From contig CAJUES010000008.1 of NCBI GenBank assembly GCA_910585765.1, positions 1-64,000 on the forward strand: a stretch of DNA of 64,000 nucleotides, read 5' to 3'. Numbering within the stretch: the stretch's first letter is position 1; each line of letters begins with the position of its first letter. Below the pieces are notes generated by a model. The model did not search any database, was not told the origin of the DNA, and was given only the letters and a program-made list of their open reading frames with translations. This stretch comes from an uncultured Lachnospiraceae bacterium. GTDB taxonomy: Bacteria > Bacillota > Clostridia > Lachnospirales > Lachnospiraceae. Positions 52,882 through 62,066 of this stretch are shown in pieces. The translations under genes and the position numbers were made by a program.

Positions 52882-52930
52882 ACGCATGATAAAAGGGGTT
52901 GTCATTCTGACAGCCCCTTTTATCATGCGT
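52882..52930. terminator. Bidirectional terminator between convergent genes
   Basis: A 22-bp stem with one mismatch around loop ATTCT: a GCATGATAAAAGGGG-type arm and its complement. A/T runs on both sides allow it to serve the chemoreceptor (plus) and the acetylesterase-like gene (minus). Confidence 0.85.
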
Positions 52931-52954
52931 TATCAAGCCTTAGGTACAAGTTCA

Positions 52955-53545
52955 TCATCCCCCGTCCAGGAGCAGATCGGCGTAGATCCCGCCAAGCTCG
53001 CGCAGCCCCTGCGCGATCATTCCCGCAAAGCGCACCGCCCCCTCGTACCGCAGATGTGTGTTGTCCGTCTTGCCCTCCGGATAATTTTCGTACACTCCGG
53101 CGTCGAAGTACATATACCAGCTGCGGCTGTCCGGCTCGCCCGCGCTCTTCAGCGCACTCCGGCTCATGCTGTACAGATCCACCAGCGGCACCCGGTTTTT
53201 CTCCGCCGTCTGCTTCATCGCCGCCACATAATCCGAGTGGGCGCCCATCCCCAGATGCCTCGCGTCCACAAAGCACCTGCGCTCCAGAGGCGTGATCAGC
53301 ACCGGATGGGCGTGATGCTTCCTGGCGGCATTGATATACATCTGCCCCTCGATCACTGCAAGCCGCCCCTCGTCCATAAAGCTCTTGGTGCTCCTGCCGT
53401 TTTTGGCGTGGTTTGACAGGACCACGCCCTCTCTGGTATACAGGGAAAATACCTGTCCGATCCCCGTCTGTGGATATGTCGTGATGTCATTTGTCTGAAC
53501 GGTTGAATCCGCCGCCCAGAAGATCCTGACTGCAGTGTCTTCCAT
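52955..53545 (-). CDS. Rhamnogalacturonan-acetylesterase-like SGNH protein, core block missing
   Basis: A 196-aa protein similar to SGNH hydrolases that remove acetyl groups from pectic rhamnogalacturonan. Block I is AADSTVQTN (G of the usual GDS replaced by A), followed by NHAKNGRSTKSFMDEGRL; the C-terminal DNTHL supplies the catalytic D and H. Between DEGRL and YINAARKHHAHPVLITPLERR about 40 residues are missing in frame, including the GHND block that completes the oxyanion hole. Intact relatives are around 240-250 aa. Activity is doubtful. Last gene of the sugar-importer unit, hinting at a pectin-type substrate. Confidence 0.78.
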   Translation of the reverse strand: MEDTAVRIFWAADSTVQTNDITTYPQTGIGQVFSLYTREGVVLSNHAKNGRSTKSFMDEGRLAVIEGQMYINAARKHHAHPVLITPLERRCFVDARHLGMGAHSDYVAAMKQTAEKNRVPLVDLYSMSRSALKSAGEPDSRSWYMYFDAGVYENYPEGKTDNTHLRYEGAVRFAGMIAQGLRELGGIYADLLLDGG

Positions 53546-53615
53546 AGTATATTCTTCTTTCTTTCCAAAAAAGGGAAACTGTCGTTTCCCTTTTCTTTTT
53601 TCTTAATCCTTAACT

Positions 53616-54479
53616 TTATTCCTTAACTGCCCCGATGTTGACGCCCTTCACAAAATACTTCTGCAAGAACGGGTACAGGATCATGAACGGGAGGACCGCC
53701 GAGATGATACCCGCGTTGTAGAGTGTACTCTGCGACACCTTGTAACCCGTGATCGGGGTGTCGCCATCCATGATCATATTTCTCAGCTTATACTGGAAAT
53801 TGACCTGGAGCGGATCTGTGATGTAGATCTTCACGGTCGAGTAGTCGTTCCACACGGCCACCGAGAACATCAATCCGATGGAAGCGAGCGCCGCCTTGGA
53901 GAGCGGGAGCACGATCTTGAAGAAGATCCCCATCGGAGAACAGCCGTCGATCTTTGCCGCCTCATACAGCGATCCCGGGATGCCCTCAAAGAAGTTCCTC
54001 ATCAGTACCAGGTTGTAGACATTCATACCGTGCTTTACGACGAGGATCCACCAGTTGTTCACCAGACCTAATCTTCTCATCACCAGATACTCCGGGATCA
54101 TACCACCCGAGAAGATCATGGTAAAGAGCAGTATGTACGCAAAGAGATTGCGCCCGGGCATCTCAAACTGGACGAGCACGTATCCGCCGAGTGTGGACAA
54201 TATAAGTCCTAACAGCGTTCCCAGCAAAGTAGTGACAACCGAGATGATGAACGGCATATACAGCTGCTGGGTTCCAATTATCGTCTTGTAACCATCCAGT
54301 GTAAACGAATTGGGCCACAACATGAACTGGTACACGCCAACCTTGTTGAAGGAATCCACGACCACCTTCCAGATCGGAACAATGATGACCAGTCCGATCA
54401 ATATGAACACGATATAGTTCACAACGTCAAATACATGCAGCTTCTCGCTGGGTTTTTTGCTAACCATTTCTTTTGCCAT
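53616..54479 (-). CDS. Sugar ABC permease, LplC/YtcP type
   Basis: A 287-aa permease, six helices, docking motif GIPGSLYEAAKIDGCSPMGIFFKIVLPLS and C-terminus QKYFVKGVNIGAVKE, both typical of LplC-like permeases. The ATG at 54479 is chosen since AGGAGG lies about 8 nt upstream; it follows the LplB-like gene by 12 nt. Together with that gene and the binding protein at 55655 it forms an importer lacking its own ATPase. Confidence 0.93.
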   Translation of the reverse strand: MAKEMVSKKPSEKLHVFDVVNYIVFILIGLVIIVPIWKVVVDSFNKVGVYQFMLWPNSFTLDGYKTIIGTQQLYMPFIISVVTTLLGTLLGLILSTLGGYVLVQFEMPGRNLFAYILLFTMIFSGGMIPEYLVMRRLGLVNNWWILVVKHGMNVYNLVLMRNFFEGIPGSLYEAAKIDGCSPMGIFFKIVLPLSKAALASIGLMFSVAVWNDYSTVKIYITDPLQVNFQYKLRNMIMDGDTPITGYKVSQSTLYNAGIISAVLPFMILYPFLQKYFVKGVNIGAVKE

Positions 54480-54491
54480 TAACCACACCTC

Positions 54492-55454
54492 CTAGACAAT
54501 ACCGCGGCCGCGGACTTTCTTGCTCACATGGTTGCAGATCAGTACCAGCACACAGCCCACGAGGGAACGGAACAGGCCGACAGCCGTCGAGTAACCGTAG
54601 TTTGGCAGCGCGATCGCAAAGGTCTGACGGTAAATATATGTCGCGATGACGTCCGACACCTCAAATACTGCATTGTTATAGAGTACGAACACGGATTCGA
54701 ACAAATTCATGACCTTCGCAAGGTTCAGGATCAGTACCGTGATGATCGTGTTGGACAGTGCGGGCAGCGTCACGAAACGGATCTTCTGCATGCGGGTAGC
54801 GCCGTCGATGTCCGCAGCCTCGTACAGTTCCGGGTTGATGCCGGACAGGGTAGCCAGATAGATGATCGTCCCCCAGCCTGTCTCCTTCCAGACCTGGATA
54901 AACCAGTAAATAGGGCGCCACCATGTCGTGCTCGCGAGGAAGTAGATATTTTTGTCCGTCTCCCCCAGCACTCCCCAGTCTCTCAGGAGACCGTTCACCA
55001 TACCGGTACTTGACGGTGACAGAAACAAACTAAAGATCGATGCCACGACCGCCCACGACATGAAGTGCGGCAGGTAGATGATCGTCTGCAGTGTCTTCTT
55101 TGCGAACAGATTCTTCATCTCATTCAGGAAAATAGATACCACGACCGCCGAGATGTTGGTCAGGAGCAGGTTTGCGATACTCAGCTCGAGCGTGTTCCAG
55201 AATGCGGTCCAGAAAGCCGGGGTTGAAAACATCTTCGCAAAGTGATCGAAACCGACAAATGTCTTTGCTCCCACCGGCTTGTAATCATAAAATGCGTAGC
55301 GCACACCGAGCATCGGCCAGTAGTGCATGACAAGCAGAAACAGCAAAACCGGCAGAAACATGAGGTAGTATCCCCTGCTGTTCCATATGCGGAGCCCAAG
55401 CGGTTTCTCCCGAACCTCTATGCCGCTGGAGGTTACGACTTTTTTCTTACTCAT
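54492..55454 (-). CDS. Sugar ABC permease, LplB type
   Basis: A 320-aa permease with six helices and docking motif YEAADIDGATRMQKIRFVTLPAL. The N-terminus MSKKKVVTSSGIEVREKPLG is hydrophilic. RBS GGAAGAG about 6 nt before the ATG at 55454; the frame is open further but without a site. A 200-nt gap separates it from the upstream binding-protein gene, enough for a stabilising stem or an internal promoter, though none is clear. Confidence 0.93.
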   Translation of the reverse strand: MSKKKVVTSSGIEVREKPLGLRIWNSRGYYLMFLPVLLFLLVMHYWPMLGVRYAFYDYKPVGAKTFVGFDHFAKMFSTPAFWTAFWNTLELSIANLLLTNISAVVVSIFLNEMKNLFAKKTLQTIIYLPHFMSWAVVASIFSLFLSPSSTGMVNGLLRDWGVLGETDKNIYFLASTTWWRPIYWFIQVWKETGWGTIIYLATLSGINPELYEAADIDGATRMQKIRFVTLPALSNTIITVLILNLAKVMNLFESVFVLYNNAVFEVSDVIATYIYRQTFAIALPNYGYSTAVGLFRSLVGCVLVLICNHVSKKVRGRGIV

Positions 55455-55654
55455 ACCGTTCTCTTCCTTTCTGTATATAGTTATATTGATGCGACCGGAT
55501 CGGGTCAAACCTGACAATATTTGCGCTCCCGCCTGGGGAACCGCAAACAAATGACCCTGCCATCCTGCTCGTCGATTTGTTTACAGTCCTTCGCAGACAG
55601 AAGCGCAAACTACTTGCCATATTTTATACCATACTGTTCATCGTTGCCGCTATA

Positions 55655-57352
55655 TCACTGCGCCGCATTCAGCTCTGCCAGGCACTGGTCTATGATCGGA
55701 CCAACCGTGTCAACATAGGTCTGCATTGCCGGCTCCACCTCGCCGCCGTCCACTACCACTGCCGTGATCACTGCCATCTTTGCGTCGTGGATCGTTCCGG
55801 ACTCATTTGTGAATGTCTCGGAAACCGGTGTGGCAGGTGCGTCCACACAGTTCTCTGTAAAGAATTTGTTGCCAGCCGCCGCAAGTTCATCCTGATCGTT
55901 AAAGCCGTTTGTCAGCGGTGAGATCGCGAGTGCCGGATCGATATAGTTCTTCTTCCATACTGTGTTCGGATCGTTCGGTGAAGGCTTCATGTGGAATTCG
56001 CCTTCCTCATAGGAATAGGACTGTTCCTTTTCCGTTCCGGGATTGGTCGTAAACTCCTCCGCCTTTGTGGACCAGTGTACGTCCTCTGCACCGTATACCC
56101 ACAGTGTCTGTACGACATCGCCATCGAGCATTGTATCTAACAGCGCATCGAACACTGCCTGATTGTGCACAGGATCACCCTGGTCGATGATAACCCACAC
56201 CGGCGCTTCCCTGTTGAGATATCCGCCAAACGTATCTTTGATCTCCTGGATCGGAGGAAGCTGTACAAGCTCCTCGTCCACTTCGTTCTTGATTAAAAAG
56301 TCTGTGAGGTTTCTGTACCATGTCCCTGCCCAGTATGTGAACACGCCGGCAGAACCCTTCTGGTCATTGGAGAACCATTTCTCACGCGCGATCTTGGTCG
56401 ATGCGGTCAGTGTCTCCGGATCGATCGCGCCGTCCTTGTAAGCCTGCTGCATCCTCAGAAGTGCCTCCTTGGTCGCATCCTCCTGGAAGCCGTCCACCCA
56501 TGTGCCGTCATCCTTCTGATAGATCGCCGGGAATGCCCCCTGCCAGAATTCGGGCAGATAGTTGATCCATGGAGCCTCCGTTCCGATAAATCCTGCCGCT
56601 ACAACGCCGTATGTATCGCCGTCGACGCCGTTTCCGTCCGGATCGCCGTCATGGAAAGTCTTCAGCATATTGTAGTAGTCGTCATACGTCTTTATATCAT
56701 CTATGTTGATCCCCACCGCATCAAGCCATGCCTTCTTGACATAGGTGACACAGCCATTGCCATAGGCAGGTGCAAAGGCATAGAGATGCCCCTGCGCATC
56801 TTTCATATTCTCATTGATGCTTGGAAGCGTGATCCTGGACTGGAACTCTGCGTTCGCGTACGCATCCGCCATATCCCACAGAAGGCCTGTCGGCGCATAC
56901 TGCTTGAACATCTCAGCGCTCATGATCATCGCATCCGGATAATCCTGGCTCGCGAAGAGACGGCCCACTGCGTCTGTGTAGCCAGAGTGGTCAAGCTGCT
57001 GGATCGTCAGATCGATCCCGACTGCCTCCTCCCACTGCTTCTCGAAGTCTGCCTGGCCATTGTCCACAGAGGCGGTCAGTGTACCGTTCACAACAACCGT
57101 GATGCCATCCTTGAGGACTTCATGATAATCCGGCTTTCCGGCTGCCGTGTCGCCTGACGCGTCCCCCGATGACGCCGTGTCGTTTGTGTCGTCTGATGCC
57201 GCGTCATTTGACGATGACCCCGCAGATGCCGCGTCATTCTTCGTGCCTGTGTCCGATGATGAGGTGGACGCGTTGTCACCACCGCCGCCACATGCAGTCA
57301 GGGACACTACCATAGTTGATGCCAAAAGTAAAGATAATGCTCTCTTCTTCAT
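55655..57352 (-). CDS. Extracellular sugar-binding lipoprotein (LplA-like)
   Basis: A 565-aa binding lipoprotein. Lipobox LTAC (cysteine 21) is followed by GGGG and a ~50-residue linker of S, D, T, N and A. The binding domain (from about 80) includes ITVVVNGTLTASVDNGQ and the family-typical KTYDDYYNMLKTFHDGDPDGNG, a calcium-loop-like DxDxN segment. First gene of the second importer, divergent from the AraC-type regulator, with palindromic operators between them. Confidence 0.92.
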   Translation of the reverse strand: MKKRALSLLLASTMVVSLTACGGGGDNASTSSSDTGTKNDAASAGSSSNDAASDDTNDTASSGDASGDTAAGKPDYHEVLKDGITVVVNGTLTASVDNGQADFEKQWEEAVGIDLTIQQLDHSGYTDAVGRLFASQDYPDAMIMSAEMFKQYAPTGLLWDMADAYANAEFQSRITLPSINENMKDAQGHLYAFAPAYGNGCVTYVKKAWLDAVGINIDDIKTYDDYYNMLKTFHDGDPDGNGVDGDTYGVVAAGFIGTEAPWINYLPEFWQGAFPAIYQKDDGTWVDGFQEDATKEALLRMQQAYKDGAIDPETLTASTKIAREKWFSNDQKGSAGVFTYWAGTWYRNLTDFLIKNEVDEELVQLPPIQEIKDTFGGYLNREAPVWVIIDQGDPVHNQAVFDALLDTMLDGDVVQTLWVYGAEDVHWSTKAEEFTTNPGTEKEQSYSYEEGEFHMKPSPNDPNTVWKKNYIDPALAISPLTNGFNDQDELAAAGNKFFTENCVDAPATPVSETFTNESGTIHDAKMAVITAVVVDGGEVEPAMQTYVDTVGPIIDQCLAELNAAQ

Positions 57353-57459
57353 TTCTTACTTTCCTCCCTTTAAATTGTTGAACCTACAAAAGTTTCTAAA
57401 AAGTCTGCCAGAACCCACGCCACGCTGCCGTGGCAGACTCTGTATACTCACCTTAGCAT

Positions 57460-57473
57460 TGTAAGCCTTTACA
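57460..57473. promoter_or_regulatory. Palindromic operator 1, cre-like
   Basis: TGTAAGCCTTTACA: perfect TGTAA/TTACA half sites; one base from the CcpA catabolite-response consensus. About 110 bp from the binding-protein start. Confidence 0.55.
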
Positions 57474-57545
57474 TACAAGAGGCAATTTTTGAGAGAGCAT
57501 GCATATTTTGATAACGATTTTTGAAATCCCTAAAATCAAGGATTA

Positions 57546-57559
57546 TGTAAGCAGTTACA
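57546..57559. promoter_or_regulatory. Palindromic operator 2
   Basis: TGTAAGCAGTTACA, with flanking TA/TA extending the symmetry to 18 bp; same half sites as operator 1, 86 bp away, about 100 bp from the AraC-type start. Confidence 0.55.
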
Positions 57560-57658
57560 TATTGTAATTTTTTTGTAAAGCTGATAAAATGTTACTAAAT
57601 TTAGAACTAAAATTTGAGATAAAAATCTTTCACTATAAGGAACTCAGGAGTAAATAAC

Positions 57659-59956
57659 GTGACTAAAAAATCCAGGACGGCACAAAGTGACCTCAATCCA
57701 CCCGAAAAATATACAGGCGCCACAAATACCCGGCAGAGTGACAGACAGGCTATGATGCTCAGGATGGTGTCATCTTACAGTATTTTTCTCTTCGTCATAC
57801 TGGTGCTTTTCGTTCATTTATACATATCCGACTCCAACAATGCACGCAGCCAGTTTCAATGGCAGGTCAAGTCGACACTCATGAGCAATGTGGAGCTCTT
57901 CGAGACGGATCTCGAGATCATGGAGGCTTACTGCCGCCAGCTCCTGCAGGACAACAGGGTCCGGAAGCTGGCGCGGGCGGACGGGATCGACAGCAAGCTC
58001 TTTGACCTGGGGATCGCCGTCTCGACGACCATGGCGACGGACGTCTACCCGCAGGCTCTCCTGCCGATGACGGAGTTTTTCTGCTATTTTCCGAAATCAA
58101 ATTTCGTGCTGGGCTCCGGTTTTTTTATTGAAGAGACGCGATTCTACGACTGGATCAAGGGTTATCCGGAGGAGGAACATGAAAATTTTATGGAAGTGCT
58201 TACATCCCCTTCCGATTATTACCGCTTTATCCCGATGAATGCGTTCCGCCCATTCAGCAGCAAAAACTACTATATGTACGTGATCAACATGAACGATCTC
58301 TATTACATGGATCTCGACGTGGTCGCGTGCTTTATCCTGGAGGAGGAAAAGCTTTCCTCCCTGTTTGAGTGCATGGAGTCCGACTCCCCATACCGCTATC
58401 TGTCAGTCCGCACCGCGCAGACCGACAACATTCTGTCGCTGCATACGCCCGAGAGTGCATATTTTGACGACATGATCACTGACGGCATGTCCGACGAAAT
58501 GCGGGACTTTCTCGAATCCCGGAAAATGTCCATGGACATCCATACCTCCGCCAACACAGGCTACACTTACTATTACAGCCACCCCTCCTACGATTCCACC
58601 ACAAATAATGCACCCCCTCAAATATTGTATGCTGCGGTGTTTGTGGCTGCACTCGTGGGCGGGTTCATCATCATCTTCATGTTTTCCAGGCGAAATATCC
58701 AGCCGATCATCGAGCTTGACCAGCAGCTGCAGGTGACGGAGCAGGAAAAGAGCAGCCTGCAGGAGGAGAAAAGCCATCTGGAGGAGGTCATGGACAGCCA
58801 GCGGCCGATCATCTTCAACTCTTACGTGCGCCAGTTCCTCAGAGGGATGATCGTCTCCCCCGAGGAGGCATCCTACGCCAAAGAGTTTCTGGGGCTTACC
58901 GGCGAAAAGTTCACCTACAACGGGCTCTACATCGTCGCCTACAACAGCGCCAATGATTACCAGGCATCCCCAAACGAATTTATCACACTCGAGGAGTGCA
59001 ATCAGATCGTGCGGGAGACACTCGCGCAGTTCCTGGGAGAACCGCTCTACTTTTTCAGCCCATCCGACCGCGTGTATGCGGTCATTGTAGTGGGCAGGCC
59101 TGACGACGGCAAAGACCTGATCATCCGAACGAACGAAGCGGTCATAAAGCTGCACGACTATCTGCTGGACGCGCACGGCATCTGGCTCTTTGCGGGCATC
59201 GGCAAAAATACGGATGATATCTTAAACGTGTGGGAATCCTACCAGCAGGCGATGGACGCCGTAAACTACACCAGCAAAAATTATATCTTTTTCCCGTATG
59301 AGTTCATCAAAAAAGACTCCAGCGCATTTTACTATCCGCCGGAGCTTTCGACGAAGCTGATCCACTTTATCACGACGGGCAACACACCGCAGGTGCTCGA
59401 GCTCTTCAACCTGCTGCACCAGGAAAACATCGAGGAGCGCGCCCTGCCCATCAACATGGTACAGTTTCTGCTGTCCGATATCAGGAACACGCTGCTCAAG
59501 GCAAGGTTCGCACTCCCGCAGAATACGCCGGCAGATGTGGTCAAGAGCCTGGATGAGACTTTCAGCCAGCACGTTTCCTTTAAGCTCTGCGAGGATATCG
59601 CGCTGCAGCTCTGCAACCTGTTTTCCGTCAAGACAGACGACTCGGATCTGATCTCGACGATCGAAAAATATATTCACGAGAATTATGCCGATCCTTCGAT
59701 CGGGCTCAACAAGATTTCGGATGAATTTCAGATATCGGAGAGCTATTTCTCGCATCTCTTCAAGGAGAAGAGAGGCGTAAACTTCTCTACATATCTCGAG
59801 AACATGCGTTTGAGCGAGGCGTCCAGGCTGATACGCGAGACCGATATCAGCCTGAATGAATTGTATTTGTCCGTGGGCTACAACAACGCAAATACGTTCA
59901 GACGTGCCTTCAAGAAAGTTTACGGGATAACGCCGAGTGCCATGCGCGACGGCTGA
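57659..59956 (+). CDS. Membrane-bound AraC-family regulator
   Basis: A 765-aa one-component sensor-regulator starting at GTG with AGGAG 8 nt upstream. TM1 about 30-54, a large extracellular sensor (about 55-320), TM2 about 321-343, a coiled linker (QLQVTEQEKSSLQEEKSHLEEV), a cytoplasmic domain, and a C-terminal AraC double helix-turn-helix (last ~100 residues: INKISDEFQISESYFSHLFKEK... DISLNELYLSVGYNNANTFRRAFKKVYGITPSAMR). This layout (YesN-like without receiver) commonly activates adjacent LplABC-type importers for oligosaccharides. Confidence 0.92.
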   Translation: MTKKSRTAQSDLNPPEKYTGATNTRQSDRQAMMLRMVSSYSIFLFVILVLFVHLYISDSNNARSQFQWQVKSTLMSNVELFETDLEIMEAYCRQLLQDNRVRKLARADGIDSKLFDLGIAVSTTMATDVYPQALLPMTEFFCYFPKSNFVLGSGFFIEETRFYDWIKGYPEEEHENFMEVLTSPSDYYRFIPMNAFRPFSSKNYYMYVINMNDLYYMDLDVVACFILEEEKLSSLFECMESDSPYRYLSVRTAQTDNILSLHTPESAYFDDMITDGMSDEMRDFLESRKMSMDIHTSANTGYTYYYSHPSYDSTTNNAPPQILYAAVFVAALVGGFIIIFMFSRRNIQPIIELDQQLQVTEQEKSSLQEEKSHLEEVMDSQRPIIFNSYVRQFLRGMIVSPEEASYAKEFLGLTGEKFTYNGLYIVAYNSANDYQASPNEFITLEECNQIVRETLAQFLGEPLYFFSPSDRVYAVIVVGRPDDGKDLIIRTNEAVIKLHDYLLDAHGIWLFAGIGKNTDDILNVWESYQQAMDAVNYTSKNYIFFPYEFIKKDSSAFYYPPELSTKLIHFITTGNTPQVLELFNLLHQENIEERALPINMVQFLLSDIRNTLLKARFALPQNTPADVVKSLDETFSQHVSFKLCEDIALQLCNLFSVKTDDSDLISTIEKYIHENYADPSIGLNKISDEFQISESYFSHLFKEKRGVNFSTYLENMRLSEASRLIRETDISLNELYLSVGYNNANTFRRAFKKVYGITPSAMRDG

Positions 59957-60021
59957 TCCCGGCTGCGCACATAACAGCCTGTCCCGGCTGCACCTGCCAG
60001 CTGATCCCGTCAGTGCGGCGG

Positions 60022-61335
60022 CTAACAGGATTCGTGACGATACGCGATTCTCCCATCCACGATCGTGTATTTCACGACGCCCCTGAGCGTCTGGCCTGCA
60101 AACGGTGTATTCGAGGACTTTGATGCGAAGTCCCGAACCGTCTGCGACGCATCGGGGTCAAAGATCACAATATCCGCGGCTGCGCCCTCCGCCAGTGTCC
60201 CGGCGGGAAGCCCGTACATCTTCGCAGGGTTTGCCGCCATCGCCGCGATCAGCTGTGCCATCGAGAGCTGCCTCTCGCCGACAAGGTTCGTGATGCCCAG
60301 CGCAAGCGCTGTCTCCAGACCGATGATGCCGCTCGGCGCTTTTGTGATCGGTCTTTCTTTTTCCTCTTTGCTGTGGGGCGCATGATCCGTGGCGATGATA
60401 TCGATCGTCCCGTCGCGCAGGCCCTCTATGATCGCCTGCCGGTCAGATTCCTCGCGCAGCGGCGGATTCATCTTGGCAAGCGCACCATGGCGGATCACCG
60501 CATCCTGCGTCAGGCTGAAATGATGCGGCGTCGCCTCCGCATGGATGCCGCCTGTACCCTGCGCTGCCGCCTTCCTCTTCGCCTGTCTGACGAGCTCCAC
60601 GCCCTCCCTTGTGCTGATATGCTGGATATTTAGAACAGCACCTGTCCTCAGGGCGATCTCCAGGTCGCGCCTGATCATCGATATCTCCGCCTCCCTCGGC
60701 GAACCGCCGATGCCGTAGTGTTCCGACGCCTTTCCCCTGTTTATGCCGTTGTCTGTGATCAGTGCCGGATCTTCCTCGTGAAGGCTGACCGGGACGTTCA
60801 GCGACGCCGCTTTTGTCATGGCGCGCTCGAGCAATCCTGCATCCATGATGGGGATGCCGTCATCGGTGAAACCCACCGCGCCCCCTGACACGAGCGCGTC
60901 CATGTCCGTCAGTTCTTTTCCCGCCATCCCCTTTGTCACGGTGGCGCAGGTGTATATCTTCGCGTCCGTTTGCTTTCCCTTGTCCATGACATATGCCAGC
61001 GTGTCGATGCTGTCCACTGCAGGCTTTGTGTTCGCCATCAATACCACACTTGTAAAGCCGCCCCTGAGCGCCGCCTTTGCCCCTGTCTCGATATCCTCCT
61101 TGTGCGTGAAGCCCGGATCGCGGAAATGCACATGCACATCCACCAGCCCGGGCGCCACAATGCATCCGGCGGCATCGATCACTTCACAGTGCGCTCCACC
61201 GCCGCAAAATGCCTGCAGGTCAGCTTCCGCTATCTCCTGCGCTATCCTCAGAATCTTTCCGTCTCCCACCAGGACATCCGCCAGCTGTTCCACATTGTCT
61301 GCCGGATCGACGACTGTGCCTTTTTTTATCAGGAT
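60022..61335 (-). CDS. pyrC: Dihydroorotase
   Basis: A 437-aa class I dihydroorotase, the zinc enzyme that closes the pyrimidine ring from carbamoyl-aspartate. Metal motif H69-x-H71 in VDVHVHFRDPG, then NTKPAVDS, LHEEDP, IQHIST and DHAPHSKEEK in family order. The start at 61335 (MILIKKGTVVDP) has AGAGAGG upstream; an ATG at 61359 lacks a site. It is not in a pyr operon here: neighbours are a PrcB-like lipoprotein and the AraC regulator. No PyrR leader is seen. Confidence 0.95.
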   Translation of the reverse strand: MLIKKGTVVDPADNVEQLADVLVGDGKILRIAQEIAEADLQAFCGGGAHCEVIDAAGCIVAPGLVDVHVHFRDPGFTHKEDIETGAKAALRGGFTSVVLMANTKPAVDSIDTLAYVMDKGKQTDAKIYTCATVTKGMAGKELTDMDALVSGGAVGFTDDGIPIMDAGLLERAMTKAASLNVPVSLHEEDPALITDNGINRGKASEHYGIGGSPREAEISMIRRDLEIALRTGAVLNIQHISTREGVELVRQAKRKAAAQGTGGIHAEATPHHFSLTQDAVIRHGALAKMNPPLREESDRQAIIEGLRDGTIDIIATDHAPHSKEEKERPITKAPSGIIGLETALALGITNLVGERQLSMAQLIAAMAANPAKMYGLPAGTLAEGAAADIVIFDPDASQTVRDFASKSSNTPFAGQTLRGVVKYTIVDGRIAYRHESC

Positions 61336-61464
61336 CATCTCTCTGTACCTCTCTTCCATCTACACAATACACATATTGCACGCAGCATGAGATCTCCCGC
61401 CGCTCCCCACAAGTCAGCGTTATGGACGGCGCTCACTGCTCCCGCAGATATTTTACCATATATT

Positions 61465-61920
61465 TTACTTAAATTCTATCATCTTATCCGCGATATTCTG
61501 CGTCTTTACCACAATATATGGGCGTGTCGGCGTCTTGGTCACATTCTCCGCCTTTCCCGGCCCGATCAGGGTCGTGTCGATGACCAGCGTGTCATCCGTC
61601 TCGTAAAACGAATTGACGCTGATGCTGTACCCGCCGCTTGGCTGCTCGCCGTAGCCGACTGCGATGTAGAGCTCCTCGCCCAGTGTATAGCTGATCTGGA
61701 ACGGATCCGCATACTTCTCCGCGATGATATCTTTCAGGGAATCCGGCTGCTGATCCTCCCCGACCACCGTGAAATCAATATCCTTGATCTTATCCTCCGG
61801 CGCCTCCTCCTCCGCGCTGCAGCCAAGTGTTCCCAGGATCAAAAGTGCAGCCGCCACTGCGAGTGCGATCCTCCTCTTTCCCCTGCTCACCAACTGCGTC
61901 AGATCCTTCAATATATCCAT
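61465..61920 (-). CDS. PrcB-like lipoprotein
   Basis: A 151-aa exported lipoprotein: N-terminal hydrophobic segment (about 19-34) ending in TLGC lipobox, then an acidic linker and a C-terminal domain with YGEQPSGGYSISVNSFYETDDTLVIDT, the pattern of the PrcB C-terminal family (protease-complex subunit-like). Members have no known enzyme activity of their own. AGGAGGAG overlaps the spacing before ATG 61920. It lies 129 nt upstream of pyrC on the same strand. Confidence 0.75.
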   Translation of the reverse strand: MDILKDLTQLVSRGKRRIALAVAAALLILGTLGCSAEEEAPEDKIKDIDFTVVGEDQQPDSLKDIIAEKYADPFQISYTLGEELYIAVGYGEQPSGGYSISVNSFYETDDTLVIDTTLIGPGKAENVTKTPTRPYIVVKTQNIADKMIEFK

Positions 61921-62066
61921 CTCTCCTCCTAAATACAATATCAACAAATTCTTTTATCTATAACTATGACATAATTCAAAAAGATATACGTTTTTGGTTG
62001 ATTTTACCCGGAAAAATGTATAAGATATATTCATTGGTAAATTTTTTGGAAAGGCATGGTATTTTT

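Larger units (their letters stand above)
57353..57658. other. 306-bp divergent regulatory region
   Basis: It contains two TGTAA-N4-TTACA palindromes and a 9-bp stem (AGTCTGCCA/TGGCAGACT, 57402-57439) in the binding-protein leader. No ORF. Confidence 0.65.

Noticed and set aside
57402..57439. Riboswitch in the binding-protein leader
   Set aside because: Only a simple 9-bp stem is visible; no known riboswitch core was recognised here or in other leaders.
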